From the NCBI GenBank assembly GCA_947623455.1, contig OX392538.1, positions 24,551,001-24,615,000 of the forward strand: a stretch of 64,000 nt of DNA, in the 5' to 3' direction. The stretch is from Mimachlamys varia (lineage: Eukaryota; Mollusca; Bivalvia; Pectinida; Pectinidae). The notes beneath the pieces are model-generated. The model worked only from the letters and a program-made list of their open reading frames with translations. It ran no database searches and was not told where the DNA came from. Position numbers and translations under genes: made by a program. Positions 25,801 to 38,790 of this stretch are shown one piece after another (position 1 is the first letter of the stretch; every line of letters begins with the position of its first letter).

Positions 25801-28800
25801 TAAAGGTCCAATAAACCGATTTGCTGAGCTTATCAAATCACTTATTTACAATCCCTTCACAATTGAAGATATGAAATCCCCAACAATGACGATATCTTGA
25901 ACTGTGTACTTTAAATACCGAAGCAGATCACTAACGGTAGTACTATTCAAGAAACAAGAAAAATATATTTATTTGTTATTGTAATACAATTTTAAGCATT
26001 TAAACTAGATCTTCCCTGGACACCCTTACAATGCATTTTTTGTTTATGATGCTTTTATAAACGTCTATCTGATTCTTAGTGTCGATAGTCCATTGTTACG
26101 TGTAACAGGATATCGTCCTGTCGTGGTTTCAGTGTTAGACTGATACGCATTTAAAAAATATATTGTTCGACATATTTGTCTGTAGACGATTCTTAAGAAT
26201 GATATTGGATTGTGGTACACACGATATATCCTGAAACACACAGAATAAATAAACAGATCGAAGTTACTTGCCAAGAATACCCATCCCACGCAAATACGAA
26301 AACAGTTAAGTAAACAAACTGTTTATAATTTGGACCTAGCTGTACCTGTGTACTTCCTATCATAACAATATGACCATTTACATGTTTTGATGAAGTTAAG
26401 TGTGTCTATGTCGACACTTCATTGTGTTAACATCTCGTAGTTGTTTCGTAATTCCAGGTTTATCTCGAATTATCGAGTTTTAAGTTATGAAAATTGGCTG
26501 CTGACGAACACATAACTTACAACACATAGATTCAAAAGGTTGGAACAAGACTATGGCTGTCTTTATGCTTGTGTTACACGAGGGTGCATGCTTTTTATAT
26601 TCTTATTTATATGCCAGGTTGATATGTTGAAATAAAACATGTTTTAGTTTTTGGACGTGACATTTATTTGAGTGTTACAAGGCAGGCGTAATCGATGGAG
26701 CAGAAGGCGCTAACTCTTCCTGAACACATGGTCTTATTATCTTTATTATACTTTTTTCTAATGTATCTTTGTGAATATTTCCTTTGTTCATATTATGATT
26801 CTAGTATGATCGATTGTAAGTTTGAATCATGATTTTGTTGAAGCTCCAGTTTAAAAAGGAAAAAAATTTGATGAAATCCAACACAAAGTTAAAGATCAAT
26901 CAGCACGTCAGTATACAGACGTTGATCCTGCACTTTATAGCAGTGTATAAGAATATATAGGGTTTATTGTTTTATTTCCATTGGAAGTGCATTGAAATGA
27001 ATATAATATATTAGATTAAAGCCCCCCTCCCGCCACGCCATGGAAATGGCTGGCATAGTCATCACATTGAACATTCAATGTATCCTCAGTTTAACTAAAA
27101 CGGAATGGAAGTGGTTAATAAGGAAATACGAAATAATATAATATATCCGAACCACATTTGACAGCTTAAACAGCAAACTGTAGAGTGTTTTATTCTTATA
27201 AATGATCCCTTAGTACACACGGAAGGTTCCGTGGTCACTCTATATATATATCTCGTGACACCTGATATCCACAGAATTGACAGAAGGACTTTGGAACAGA
27301 GAAAGCATTCAAAGGGTTTTCATTATTATAGCTACCGAAGTCAGTCAAAACATGCCATATATATCGTCACTGGCTTTGAAAATTATAGTGAGTTAATTAC
27401 TCCTAGCCTGTACAATGGATCAATACATCTCCCCGTTCTAGTTACCTCTCCCAGTGAGAAATATCAAATTACGCTGGTAGGATTGTATATAATTAAAGGT
27501 GTATTCCATTTAAATTTGTCTCGATTATGCGAACGGAATTATAATCCATACGTGAATAAGTTTGTAAAATGAAATATCTGCAATTTCATGCAAGGTCATC
27601 CAATATGATTATAGGTGCATAAATTCATCAATATCTTTATCATGCGCACTGATGCATGTCTAACGCATATTGGCGCATGTTGTTTGCGCTTGGATAGGTA
27701 TTAAACATTTAGAGTACACTCAGCATGCTGCATAACTATACATTGAATGAGTCGTTTATATTTGATAAATTAATATTTAGTAAGTTGATACGATGGTTAT
27801 CAAAATAACTACAATGCTTATTTACAATATGTAGATATACATATTTACAATTTGATGTCGAGACAAGCCGATAGCTACAAGTGTTTAGTGGATTCAATGA
27901 TAGTGAAAATCTAGTGAACTATTTAAGGGACACGGAATAGGCGGGGCAATACATTCCGTGTTTGAATGTCTACATGTGAATGGTTTGAAATATGAAAAAG
28001 ATGACATTTTTTCATTTAGATGTTTCTAGTTAGTTCAATTCAGCACATTCTGTCTAGTTGTGATGTTTAGGCAGCCTAGTAATGTTAATTGTTACCTAGA
28101 GTACAGGTGTTATAGATAGGACATACTTCACTTAAGAATATGTCATTAACTTGATGAGCCTAAAATCAGCCGTGCCTAGATACACGTATCTAACAAAGTG
28201 GAGATAACATTATAGATACAAATTGAAAAATGTAAACATTTAGGAAGCAGTAAATTTACAGTCTTTAAGAGATACGCATGATCGTAACACGTACACATGT
28301 AATTACATCTTAACTGTTTCTAATGCATACGTTTAGCCAAGCGTTTATTAAACAACATCAAACAACTATTTCGCCTAAGTAAGACTCATTGGTGAGGCTA
28401 CAGGACAAAACTTTGGAAACAGAAATTGTCTTAACTATTATTGAAAGAAATGGCATGTGCGATCTAAGTTATGAATTTGAATATCAATAAAAGTAACGGT
28501 AAGTTGTGCAAAGCTAACATGGCTTCTTACTACTAAACGTGGTATTTAAAATGACCAGCGCGTGTACTGTTGTGAATAAATTAATCAATTTACCGTTGAT
28601 CTGGTACGACACATTGACATCATAATACATTAACTATCACGATAAGAAATATCGACTAACCTAGAACAATAGCATTGTTAACAATGGGTGTACTTATAGC
28701 GTAAATGTAGCCACTCATGTAAAAAACGATAGATTTGATGCACATATAATAAAGATTGTGGCGACAATACACCGCGTTACTTAATTAAGTTTAGTCATGT

Positions 28801-31800
28801 CATTTGTGTTTATATGGTAAACTAGTAAATGCACTGTAACCAGCTGGTCAATTTCCGTTACTAGAATCCATAGTCTGGTTAGTCATGTTATCATAATTTA
28901 CATTGAATGCTTCATGTACTTTAGTAATAATTTCAACTGTTAACAAAACGTATATATTTCTAACGATATACAGATGAATTCATAATATTTTTTCGAGAGA
29001 AAAATGTAAGAGAATCAACAAATCCATAATCTGAGCCAAAAATCTATTTAACTATGGGCAAAATATGAACAAAGATTTTAACGTAGTTCCATTAAAAGGT
29101 ACACGAAGATACCACCAGATGTTCCAGAAGGGTAAGCGTCTACTGTTTCATCGACAACACTTGCCATGTAAATCTAGGTCACATCCAAGTAAATGTCACG
29201 TCCTCAAAGTGAGAACTGTCAAACACAACAAGCTGGTAATACGATTTTTCGTTCTTTCGACCTTTTCTTCGACCACTGATCATTTACTTGGAAACAAAAG
29301 ACGTTTAAATCTCTGCATTGAAAACTAAGATGAAGAAATTGTAATAACAATATTAGTAATATTTAATAAAGGTGCTTAAGTATTGTAATGTAAAGCAAAC
29401 CTGATTTTACTGGACAGTATTTTTCGCATCCCTTTATATAGTCTGACAATATTTTAGGCGATAGTATGGAAGTCCTTAAGACACATCCGTACATAAAAAA
29501 ATTGCAGCTATTAATCAAATTTATTTGAGACAAAAATACTAAATAAGCTGTAAGTAGAATTGGAAACACTATTTCATAAATAATCTGGACAACATCTCTT
29601 CAGAAATATTGTAGAGATATGATATAACTTTGACTTACACGCACGTCAATGTGATCATATTTGATAAAATGAGAAACAAGAAAAAAAAGTACGGATTATA
29701 ACAATATGTACTTAGTTGACTTCTTTGACGTTCGTTCCCTAATACAAACAAAAATCTGTCAATATTTGAACAGGCGTTTTTTTCTTATTTAAACTAGCCT
29801 CACCTGTTTAATTAGCTCTCAAGAAATGTTCTTCCATGTTCAGGCTAGTGTATTTAATCGAGACAATGCATTTGATATCTGGTCAATATTTGAGTTTTAT
29901 TTTATCGAATTCTATCTCAAACACGCTTGCTCTCTCCGTTCGGTAGATTTATTACCTGTACCACTGTCGTGTATACATACTCCGACAGGTAGAGTGCCTA
30001 TCTGCCTTCTCCGATAACACTTACTTGAGTTAAATGTTCTTGTGTACACTCCTCATATAAACATTTCCAAAATATTTCTTGATTAATTCCAAAACAAAAC
30101 TATTTCGAGCGAAATTTATATTGAAGTTTTGAAGATTTCTTCAAGTATTTAGTATTGTATAAAAGCGAGAGAAGTTGTCAAATAACTCTATAGATAATGA
30201 ACATCTATCAATATTATTAAAAAGAGCCGATCATAAAGTCACAAACCAAACAACAAAGAGCGATTTATGAAAACCAACTGGTTATTTAAAGTTATTTAAA
30301 AATAAATGTCTTTTCAAAACAAAACTTCATTCGAAATGTCTAAGAAATAAAGAAACAATTTCAATATTCGCTGTTTTAAAGTTTGTATGGTATATAACTG
30401 ATTAACATATTGCGCCTAGACACTCAGCATATTATTTCCTTATTAAAAGGACTAAATTACAAAGCCCGTCTACTCAATATTGCAAGCTGTCTATGTAATA
30501 AATAATTTCAATGAACCCAATTTATTTGCAACAACATATTTACGTCGAACACCGAGCTGATTCTTAAAAAAAGTAATTGTTATCTCCAAAACATCAATAT
30601 AGTTGTGTCCCATACGGAGTGTAAAAGATCTTTTATGTTTACTGACAGTAATCTAGAACTTTAACAAAATTAAGAATCGTAGCCCAGAGACACCAGACAC
30701 ACATATTGTGTTAGTGATGAATTATCATAATAATGAAAAACTTCTGAACAATACGTCATAAAATATACTTGATCATATAGTCTCCCCCAATGCCATACTG
30801 TGCCCCCCACTGGTTTACTGATTAATTGTATTACCTATTTGATACACAGGTGTCCGTAGACAGCTTACCTCTCACAATTTAACGTGCCGATGAGATAAAC
30901 GAACGATTAAGTATGACAGTGTTTTCTTTGGAAACCACTTTCACTTTTAATCAAAATATTCTTTCGTGAATCTGTTATCAATTGGTTTCATCTCAGCCGT
31001 TATGCCATCTCCTTGTGACTCAAACCACATCGTAGATTATCGTTTGGCTAGCTGTAGTACTAATGACGCATTATAACTGAAGATTCATAAACAGGTCAGA
31101 CACCAAGGTTTGTATGTTTAAAATAATTCATAATGGTATGTAGAAACATACATATTGTATATGTATTTTTATTTTTCTACTGAATTTGTACGCAAAATAG
31201 AGTATAACCAGATAGGTATCCCCTCCAATCATTGAGATTTCCCTCACACCAATATCAAATGCGGATCGCATTATACCTACATGTATATTAAGTAAATAAC
31301 TGTTTACTGAATAAATGAACACTTGTTTAAAGCAACAGCGCCACCATGTCAGTATTCTACACATATAGATAGAACCCATGTCCGCTATGGAGTTGTTTTT
31401 ATATTTAATCCCAAAAGGACATGAAGGTCAATTTTGTCGTAAACCCAGAGCTCGTTTGAAGTGACTGTGTTCATAAATTCTTGATTTACTACTGGTTAAA
31501 GCTTACTAATTCCTGATACCTATCAGGTTGTTTACAATCGTCGAGATGTTTCCGTCAACACGATAATCATCCTTTTACACGGAAAAACATATCAGTTCAA
31601 CAGTTCAATACCAAATATATACCCATCTCACCCGAACACCAATCCCTTGGTATTAAAGGGGAGCAGGGCATATCATCAGGTCAACACAAACTACACCACG
31701 CTTTGTTAATTCTATAGTCCCCGGGGTATCACCAGGAAAATCAGTTTATTCGCTCCACACTATCCATACAGCGCAGTGTCAGTCTTATTACATCTCCTGG

Positions 31801-34800
31801 GTATCAAGAGAAAACACTAGATATGCAAACCCATCACGTCCATCCCTGGGTATCACTTTGACAAATACTTATTTTGTTTTCCTTTAACCTGAACTCGACA
31901 AGAACCCCCTCCATGATATGGGTATCAGCAGAAGTAAAAATCAGCTGCACACTATGTCACTCACCGTCATAAACACACGACCTGAAAATATCAATCAATA
32001 CAAGTGTTGGATTGAATAGATTTGATACATTCATTCCAAAAACTTTTTTAAAGCGTCAAATACCATCTTGATTATCATTTATCGCATTTTATTCTGATTT
32101 GATATAGCATAACCCATCCCAATTAACAAACTATAACTTTGACTTAAAAGAAAACACATATCAAATTTATATATTTATAATTTACGCAAAACAATACCAA
32201 TAACTACTTATATCAGGAGAGACATTATGTGAAGAACTACCAACTGAAAAATCAATCAGCTATTGGATTACTCAAAAAGTGCTTTTACCAATCTTTAACG
32301 TTTATAATAATTTTAGCGATAAAATATACTATTTTCAGCCTTGAATTCGTTGTCCTCCTTTTCCCCTCCTTTGGGTGTTTTCGTCAGGAAACTCAGAGAA
32401 AAGTCTAACGTCTAAATGGCTGTAACATGCATTTGGAAATTTGTCATCTAGCAATAAAAAAATCGACTGAAAACGTAAATAAATAAATCCTTTTCTACCA
32501 CAATATGTGGGTGTTATTCATCTCTCTGTGAATCAAATAATCATAGCAAATGATGGATAACATTTCTGTTTATACCACACGTGGAATAAACTCTAAACGC
32601 ATTTTGATTGGCTGACATGGTCAACTTTGACTAATTGTTAACGACGTCATCATTTGGCGGGAAAATACAATTCGATATTTTTACACCCATATCGTCCGCT
32701 GTTCATTTGCATTTAATTTAATGAAATACTGCTGTTTTCGGCTAAAATTGTGTAAGAAACAGGTCACGCTTCGCAACGCTTGAACAGTAACTTACTGGAG
32801 TGAAATAAATACCATATCCAACAACCACTTGTTGTGTAACCTCTAAGTCTTACACTGAATTTGTCTGTTTCATTTATAACAATGTACATGCGGCTTTAAA
32901 TTAAATCTAAATATAGCACTTTTAAGGTGTAAATGGAAAAATGGAAAACAAACATGCCTGCTATAATTTTAATTATACTATTTTAATAAGTATATACATA
33001 AAAGGACATTTACTGTCGATAACCTTCTTTACAACCAACAGTCCATAATGATCCACCAAATCGTTTTGATGTTACCTCGTAATTCAAAATATTTTATCAG
33101 CAAACATTTCACCATTTTATCGGTGTAAACATGTAAGGACAAACAAAGTATTTAACCGGACGGCATGGTATCCCAAGGCTCAGTTTGTTTACAGAATGAT
33201 CTTAAATGACCGTAATATAAGCGGTGGTTCTTTATGGCCATCACCGTATGAACATGGTCCGGCCAAAGTGGAACTGGACAGGGTCGAATAGATGTACGGT
33301 GTCCTTAGGGTTATTTGACAGTTCAACAGTTCATCTCGAACCAGGATTCAGTTGGTAGAGTTTGCAATGTCATTACATGTATGCGGTTTATGTCGTATAT
33401 TAATTGACATTGGTAAGAGACAGATGTATAATCAAAGGTATCATAGACTTGTATGTCCACATCTGTGATTATGATTTTTCAAATTTATATTACATATAGA
33501 TTAATGTGTATTTTTATATCTCAAAGTAACGAAGGATATAATTGCATCAAATTGTTTCAAAATTGCAATTACATGTATACAATGTATATTGACCAATAGA
33601 AACGCGTTTTACTTATGCAGTAACCGTTATATGCAATTAAAACGTATCAATGCGTATCCACTGTCACAGAGGTGAGGGGAATCTTAATAATTGGGGGAGA
33701 GGGGATGGGTGTGTATGTCAGCTGTCATAGGCTTACTGTTCTCTTACAGTACACACTCCTTAGTTGTACTTTTGTCAATGCATACAATGTACATTGTACA
33801 GTACATATGTATGAAAACAGACTGTAGACCGCTTTGATCTTTGATCAGGATATAAGATGGTATCTTGTATTGACTTGCCCGTGCTAATTAGCAGATTTTC
33901 TGCCTTAGAAGAATCGATGTCCTGCCCGACATGGTTTGCACGCAGCCATTATCAGATTGTTAACCAAGGCATTATATCCGGACCTAATGTCATTAAACAC
34001 AAAACAAAACAGGAAGGAAGAATAGCAAAATATGCTGTAAGATGTTACTAACAAGTTAATAAACGATACTCCTCGATAGCCACCAGCAAGAGCACGTTTT
34101 ATCTCAATCTTTGCCTCAGTTGATGACAAGCTTAAGTTCATAAACAGGTTTAAACCTTTTTTATGATAAAACAGTAAATAAATCTCAACAAAATTTCATT
34201 TTAGTCTAACATGTTAACACTGGTACATACCTGTATTCCGTATTCTTCAGTTTTGCAAAAATGAAGTAATTGCCAAGAGTATGGTTAAATGTTTAGTGGT
34301 TTTCTGGGGTTTTGGTTTTTAATTAAGATAAACAAAAGCACTACGTCAGACATGACTGCAAGGAAAAGTTCAACCTCTTAGTTGTTTTGGTTTTCTACTT
34401 ACGACAATGGGATGCGAGAGGTGCTGGTTGCTGAAGACATTTTTTCATTTAAATTGTATAGTCGCAATCTTGATCTCATTGAGAAATTGTATGTATCATT
34501 GTATGATAGGAAGGTGGACGTAATTGAATACGTTAATAAGTATACCATGTAATTTTGGTTGTAAAAACATTACTTTGAGGACGTGACATTTACTTGGATG
34601 TTACCTAGATTGACGTGGAATGTGTCGTCAATGGAGCAGAAGACACTTACTCTGGTCTAATGTTCTTGTTTTTTTTTCTGTGCTAATCATGTGTTCATAT
34701 TTTGGCCGAGTTAAATCGATTTTTATTTCAGATTATAGTTTGAGACGGCTTTATACATGTAGCCACACCGCACCAACAACTTGTGTTCATGCTTAAATGT

Positions 34801-37800
34801 TTTTGACTTAAAATACCCTAGTTTCGAATAACAGTTCTGAAAAAGTGTTTTAAATCTTTTGTACTATATCCGTAGAGAATAACTTAACACATTTATTATA
34901 AACGTGTTGTTAGTTATATCCTTGTTATGTCCATGGTTCCTGTCACCTGATTTTGTACTCATTTATGACATAAGTGCCCTTGCAATTAAGAAATCGGATA
35001 CACATACCGAATCAGTGTACAAAGGTAAGGTCACCTTTACGTAACCAGTTTGTGTTCTAATTAAACCTTTTTACATACTTGATCACAGAATTCCATAAGT
35101 GTAGGATACAACGGGGTTGATTGACTATTGTTCGATATCTTTTGTCTTTCAGACTTTTTGTCTTACGTTACTCTGGCATGAAAGTCACAACTTGTCCTTC
35201 TGAATACAATACAGATAAACAAAGGTATTATTATGTCCTTTTGTGCAAGCTTATTATGCATATACACATACTAATACACATCACCAATTACTTATACAAC
35301 CATTGTATAATACATACAATATTAGCTTGCAAAAGGCTTCCTACCGCCTTTGAAATGAGCAATGGCGTATATCAATTGTTTTTGTTAAAGGCCTTTGTGG
35401 GAGCCCCCAGGGGAGATAACTAGATAGATAAAATGTCATGGGGTCTGGTGGTCTTTCAGACCGTCAATGATTTAGTTGGATTGTTGCCAACTTCCCAAGC
35501 AATGTCAATGAATTCACACAATTTGGATTCACTAACATCCTGCTTAATCAGCAGGGTATTTGAGATACGAATTTATAATGTAACTGTTTAATTCAATGTC
35601 GCTGAATAAGTTTTCAACGCTCCTATATCTACCAAAGATGTTTCGAAAAACTACCGGTATTAAATAATAGAAAAAATAATGTTTTGTTTTTATTGTTCAA
35701 AACTAATCTTTCATGAGACATTAATTAAGTTGTGCAATTTTACTGAAGCGTGTGTTTTAATTTTAAAAAATGACGGTACATTTAAATACTGATTTATAAG
35801 TAGATTCCCTGGAAAGTCCTGCAATATTCGTTGTAGGCTGAAGTCGCATGAGCCGACATGACTTTAAAATCAGTGTGCGATCGATATTTGAACGGTTAGG
35901 AATTAGGCCCTATCCATTACAACATAATTACCTAAGTCGTTTGCCTGATTAGTTACGCTTTTAATTTGTCGTGCCAGTTATTTTTTAAACCTCTCCAGGG
36001 CACTTGCTCCGCCTTAACCATCATACGAATACAGACATACTACCGGATCTCGTTATCTCGAAGTCGGCCGGACCATGTCAAACTTCGAGTTATCAGAGTA
36101 TTTATGTTAAGTGATTATGAATGTTTAGTTTTAAGGCTGGCACCTACCAAATAATTAAAAGGGGTCTTCGAGCTATATGAGTCTGAGCAAACGAGGTTCA
36201 GCTGTATTAAAATATGCAACATATTATTCTGGTTGAATCGTGGTAGCCACCTCACCCGTTTCCATATCCTAGTGCAAGTATTATAATTATAAACTCGTTG
36301 CACATGTTGATGTGAACACAGATCTAGTCATTACTTATACAACGTAACCTAACATTGAATATATATATTAAGATGAAGTATTAAAGATTTTCCAAAACCA
36401 AATATACTCTTTACACCAAGTAGAAAAAGACATATTTGATTGTCAAAGAGCAAGGAGTCATGCAGCCTTAAATGGCAATTCCATGGCTACAAATGTGTAC
36501 AATCGAATAAGTTGTTATATAACCTCTCAAAACTTACTCTGAGGTTACCTTGGAATTTTGTCGTATACCTATAAGTACCTAATGCATATTTATAATAATT
36601 ATTTAGCTTCTCTATTCTTCAAGTCATTTAACAAGCTCATCAGCTTTTTGGAAGAAAGATTATTTTGAAATAGTGTATGTGTTTTGATACACAGGAACAA
36701 ACTCAGTAGATAACATAACAAAAACAGATAGGGAATACTGAAGCGTCAACGACACTATTATCCGAACACAAAAGCAATTAAACTAAGGGGCAAAATATGA
36801 ACAAAAAATACATCGAGACACTTGCTAAAGTACAAGAGAATAAGACCAGTTTTTCCGAAAGAGTAAGCGGCTTTTGCTTCATTGACGACACTCGCTATCG
36901 CAGCCGCTGTAACAGAGTTTAACTGTTCCGATGTATTATAACATTCTACCATTTCTACGTAGATCAGGGTTTGAACATTATCAGTTCTATGGCTGTCCTT
37001 ATCAAACATAGTTCTTGTTTATACATCTTCAAATTAACATTAAAAGGGACAGATATATGCCTTCAGACAAAGATTTCCAACACAGAGGCATATCGACAGT
37101 CAATGGGACACTGAATCTGATACCGATTTAAATGTCTTGGGACATTCATTAGCCGGTCCGATATCCATTTAAATGTCTGCGGGGGTAAAATGGTGAGTGT
37201 TTTTGTCCATCTTTTCATAAAACGGCACATGACAGTGGCCTCCTGCAAGGTTTCCATTATTTAGGAAAAGGAAAATCACTGTCGTCAATATTGCCTGAAG
37301 TTATGACGTCTGTTTGATAAATATCGTTAGGCGTGGCATTGTTCAACATAATACGATGTTGAATACGTCGTTTTACATGCAAATATGTATACTGTAATGA
37401 AAGTATCGTATTCAAATTATTTTTATCCAATTAGTGTACAGGTACTTGAGCATGAAATTCAAATCTTTCTGCTGGAAATTTCTTTATAGAATTTGAAGAA
37501 CTGGGTATAGTGTCCTTGTTCATTCAGGTTTTTCAAGTTGATTTCGTGCCTTGTATACAAATAATCATAGAAGATCATGTGAATTGTGGAGATTATAATT
37601 AATGACGGATCGTATCCTGGCCTTGTCCCCGTAGACAAAAATATCTCAGGAAAGCAAAAAATAAATATTGACATTGCTTAGCGAAACATCTACAAAATGG
37701 AAAAGGAGTTGAGATTCCTTTCTCAATACTGTCTTCACTCAACCGGAAAAAATGTTGCATAGTGAAACATATTTATCATGCCCCGGAGTTGATAAATGCA

Positions 37801-38790
37801 TTGAGAATAAGTGAAATACAAGTAGTTACAAGAATTGTACTGCCTATTAAATGTCAATGGTATTCCCGAAAGGAGACAACAGAGGCAGTTTACCTCTATC
37901 CTTGTTCCTTTCCTGAAATCCTATTTTAATTTTAATTATTTTTTCCTTTTTTGGGACAGTAGCAATTAAATTCTGGAGCTTATAAATAAACTTTGACGAC
38001 ATAATTGTCAGAGGTATTGCATAATGACAATCACTAAATTATGTGGATGCTTTGAACTGTGAGAGCTATGGAGTTACCAATTAGTTTATCCTTTGATCGA
38101 CTCGGCATTACACAAACACATCAAAGTGATCATTATATATTAACAAATGTAACTCTGCATATACATGTAACGTTGGGCTAGAATGTCATATTTCATTTTG
38201 ATAATGTATAAACATTTCAACGTAACTAATCTGTCATATTTTTAATCTTTTGTAAATTAAATTCATGATTTAATATCCGCTGGTAAACACGCATTCTTAG
38301 TAACTTGTTGGATGCCAGTTTGGTACTTTTCGGTGTCACCCACATCTTTAACGTTTTCAGCGTAAAATCAATCGTTCAAATGCAATCAATGAAAGTAAGC
38401 ACGCCTTCGCAATGTTAATATAAAGACCTACATTTAGGGCAGTGGAAGTACGTAATTCGGACATGGTTTCACAATCACCCTCCAAAACATTATTTTGGTA
38501 AGTATATCATTATACTATGTCAATCTTATTTCAAACACAAACATATATAACCAACGCTTGCCATTTACAGCAAATGCAGACGCCACATAACATGGCAAAT
38601 TGCTGCAATGTCAATGAGTCTACAGTTAAGACCAATACTTCAAATGAAGAGTGTGCAGACGTTTAAAGAGGATATCGGATTTGGAGCTTACCTCTAGCTT
38701 GAGCTCCGGCTGATCGTTGGTCGTGAACATGTCGAAGTCAGTCTCTGACGGATGGCGCTCCATGGCACTTTTTACAGTAACAACCTTCAT
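16589..38790 (-). CDS. Unrecognised protein, three-exon model (158 residues)
   Basis: Model: exon A 38692-38790, exon B 17253-17357, exon C 16589-16861, all phase 0, giving 33+35+90 residues. Exon A begins MKVVTVKSAMERHPSETDFD and ends ELKLE|GTAAGC. Exon B (after gttttgtag) reads ELQSVLVSDENGPIPMETDR then KSRSAKEAISEAVGG|GTAGGT. Exon C (after atttccag) begins IRDDSRRFYKFVKKHIHLRR, is strongly basic, then turns Ser/Ala-rich and acidic and ends GLEIINT with TGA at 16589. No signal peptide or membrane segment is visible, so a soluble cytoplasmic or nuclear protein is likely. Joining A to B across about 21 kb is inference: they fit in phase, but small exons could be missing or A could belong to another gene. 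B and C are firmly linked by close spacing. Family not recognised. Confidence 0.5.
17253..17357 (-). CDS. Penultimate coding exon of the unrecognised minus-strand gene
   Basis: 35 codons flanked by gttttgtag and GTAGGT. It contains the hydrophilic stretch SDENGPIPMETDRKSRSAKE. It is phase 0 at both ends and separated from the terminal exon by a 391-base intron. Confidence 0.62.
17358..20088. other. Presumed intron, no exon seen
   Basis: Sequence between exons B and A of the minus-strand model. No further exon with coding character was recognised. Confidence 0.4.
20089..20240 (+). repeat. 19-bp tandem repeat, eight units
   Basis: Unit TATACTAGATGTCAACTAT repeated eight times with almost no divergence. 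The first base of the unit varies among T, C and G (TATAC, CATAC, GTATAC), and the last unit reads GTCAAGTATTAG. Confidence 0.95.
20241..23464. other. Presumed intron, no exon seen
   Basis: The longest frames (20451-20816) show no coding character or splice context. Confidence 0.4.
23465..23695 (+). mobile_element. tRNA-headed SINE, full-length copy
   Basis: Head GCCGCAGTGGCCGAGTGGTT carries an A box. GAGTTCAAATCCC is the B box. A conserved body follows (GACCGTAGGTCGGTGG, CGGGTACTCCGGATTTTCTC, TCCTTAAACGGCCATGACTG), ending in AAATAAACCAAACCAAGCC. Related copies are at 47500-47705, 51194-51390 and 57229-57450. The body resembles the Meta-SINE core (recalled). Confidence 0.82.
24515..24668 (+). 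repeat. Degenerate tandem repeat, about four units
   Basis: The phrase TTCTATGTACATTTGTATTA followed by TTTC(A/G)CTCG recurs at about 24519, 24550, 24592 and 24637, at uneven spacing of about 32-45 bases. Confidence 0.65.
24767..24842. repeat. 28-bp inverted repeat
   Basis: CTGTTGTCATAATGAGAACT pairs with the complement of AGTTCTCTTTACGACAACAG, with a 20-base spacer and two mismatches in the core. Confidence 0.8.
24945..25015 (-). repeat. Fragment of repeat family D
   Basis: AAATTCCAAAGGAGCAGCGT then GTGTGTTACGTCATC matches, reversed, the family D segment GATGACGTAACACACACATG. Confidence 0.4.
25265..25345 (+). repeat. Repeat family C, 3' fragment
   Basis: CCTCGTTTAATCGATTTTGA then GTTTGGATTATGATTTTGTT, ending AACGCTTCGGTATT, as in copies at 44120, 45415 and 52795. 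Confidence 0.7.
25379..25397 (+). repeat. G-rich tract
   Basis: GGGGGGAGG followed by a G run; another GGGGTGGGGGGAGGGG block lies at about 25224-25240. Both could form G-quadruplexes. Confidence 0.7.
25398..26649. other. No gene seen
   Basis: No supported exon or repeat. Confidence 0.4.
26650..26850 (+). repeat. Repeat family C, diverged copy
   Basis: GTGACATTTATTTGAGTGTT, ATCGATGGAGCAGAAGGCG, CTAACTCTTCCTGAACAC, TTTCCTTTGTTCATATT and GAATCATGATTTTGTTGA appear in family order. Confidence 0.7.
26851..29039. other. No gene seen
   Basis: The 113-codon frame at 27231-27572 has no splice sites or recognisable domain and is taken as chance. Confidence 0.4.
29040..29225 (-). repeat. Repeat family C, inverted copy
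   Basis: Reverse complement contains GTGACATTTACTTGGATGTG, CGATGAAACAGTAGACGC, TTACCCTTCTGGAACATCTG and TTGTTCATATTTTGCCC. Confidence 0.7.
29226..31629. other. No gene seen
   Basis: AT-rich, no supported feature. Confidence 0.4.
31630..31970 (+). repeat. Highly degenerate tandem repeat around GGGTATCA
   Basis: The motif CC(T/C)GGGTATCA or a close variant occurs at about 31648, 31724, 31797, 31842 and 31918, each in a C-rich context followed by an A-rich stretch. Confidence 0.45.
32575..32850 (+). repeat. Interspersed repeat, copy 2 (paired with 2760-3145)
   Basis: GTGGAATAAACTCTAAACGC, TTTTGATTGGCTGACATGGT, ACGACGTCATCATTTGGCGG and the end CAACAACCACTTGTTGTGTA then ACCTCTA follow the order of copy 1. 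Confidence 0.55.
32851..34574. other. Presumed intron, no exon seen
   Basis: A minus-strand frame at about 34050-34140 (SSTEAKIEIKRALAGGYRGV) looks mildly coding but lacks good splice sites, so it is not called. Confidence 0.35.
34575..34740 (+). repeat. Repeat family C, diverged copy
   Basis: GTGACATTTACTTGGATGTT, GTGTCGTCAATGGAGCAGAA, GACACTTACTCTGGTCTAAT and GTTCATATTTTGGCCGAGTT in family order. Confidence 0.7.
34741..36039. other. Presumed intron, no exon seen
   Basis: No supported feature. Confidence 0.4.
36040..36215. mobile_element. Pogo/Tigger-like non-autonomous element remnant
   Basis: The right end (minus strand) is CAGCTGAACCTCGTTTGCTC, which fits pogo-type ends. The left part has CCGGATCTCGTTATCTCGAA and the repeated phrase CTTCGAGTTATC. 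No transposase frame. Confidence 0.4.
36740..36960 (-). repeat. Repeat family C, inverted copy
   Basis: Begins GAATACTGAAGCGTCAACGA and continues GGGGCAAAATATGAACAAA and AAGAGTAAGCGGCTTTTGCT, the reverse of the family order. Confidence 0.7.
36961..38691. other. Presumed intron, no exon seen
   Basis: No supported feature in the first intron of the minus-strand model next to exon A. Confidence 0.4.
38692..38790 (-). CDS. Candidate first coding exon of the unrecognised minus-strand gene
   Basis: ATG at 38790 (context TTATCCATGAAGG) or at 38763. It reads on through RHPSETDFDMFTTNDQPELK to a consensus donor GAG|GTAAGC. The acidic, proline-poor sequence and donor look genuine. Its link to the exons near 17 kb is by phase only. 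Confidence 0.5.

Noticed and set aside
27231..27572. 113-codon plus-strand frame
   Set aside because: No domain, no splice sites and background codon use.
31971..31987. 17-base microexon between ATTTTCAG and GTGAGT on the minus strand
   Set aside because: Splice signals are good, but 17 bases would break the frame between the phase-0 exons of the only gene model here.
34040..34141. Minus-strand exon reading STEAKIEIKRALAGGYRGVSF
   Set aside because: The peptide looks mildly coding, but the acceptor lacks a pyrimidine tract and the donor (TTA|GTAACA) is weak; phase with neighbouring exons is unproven.
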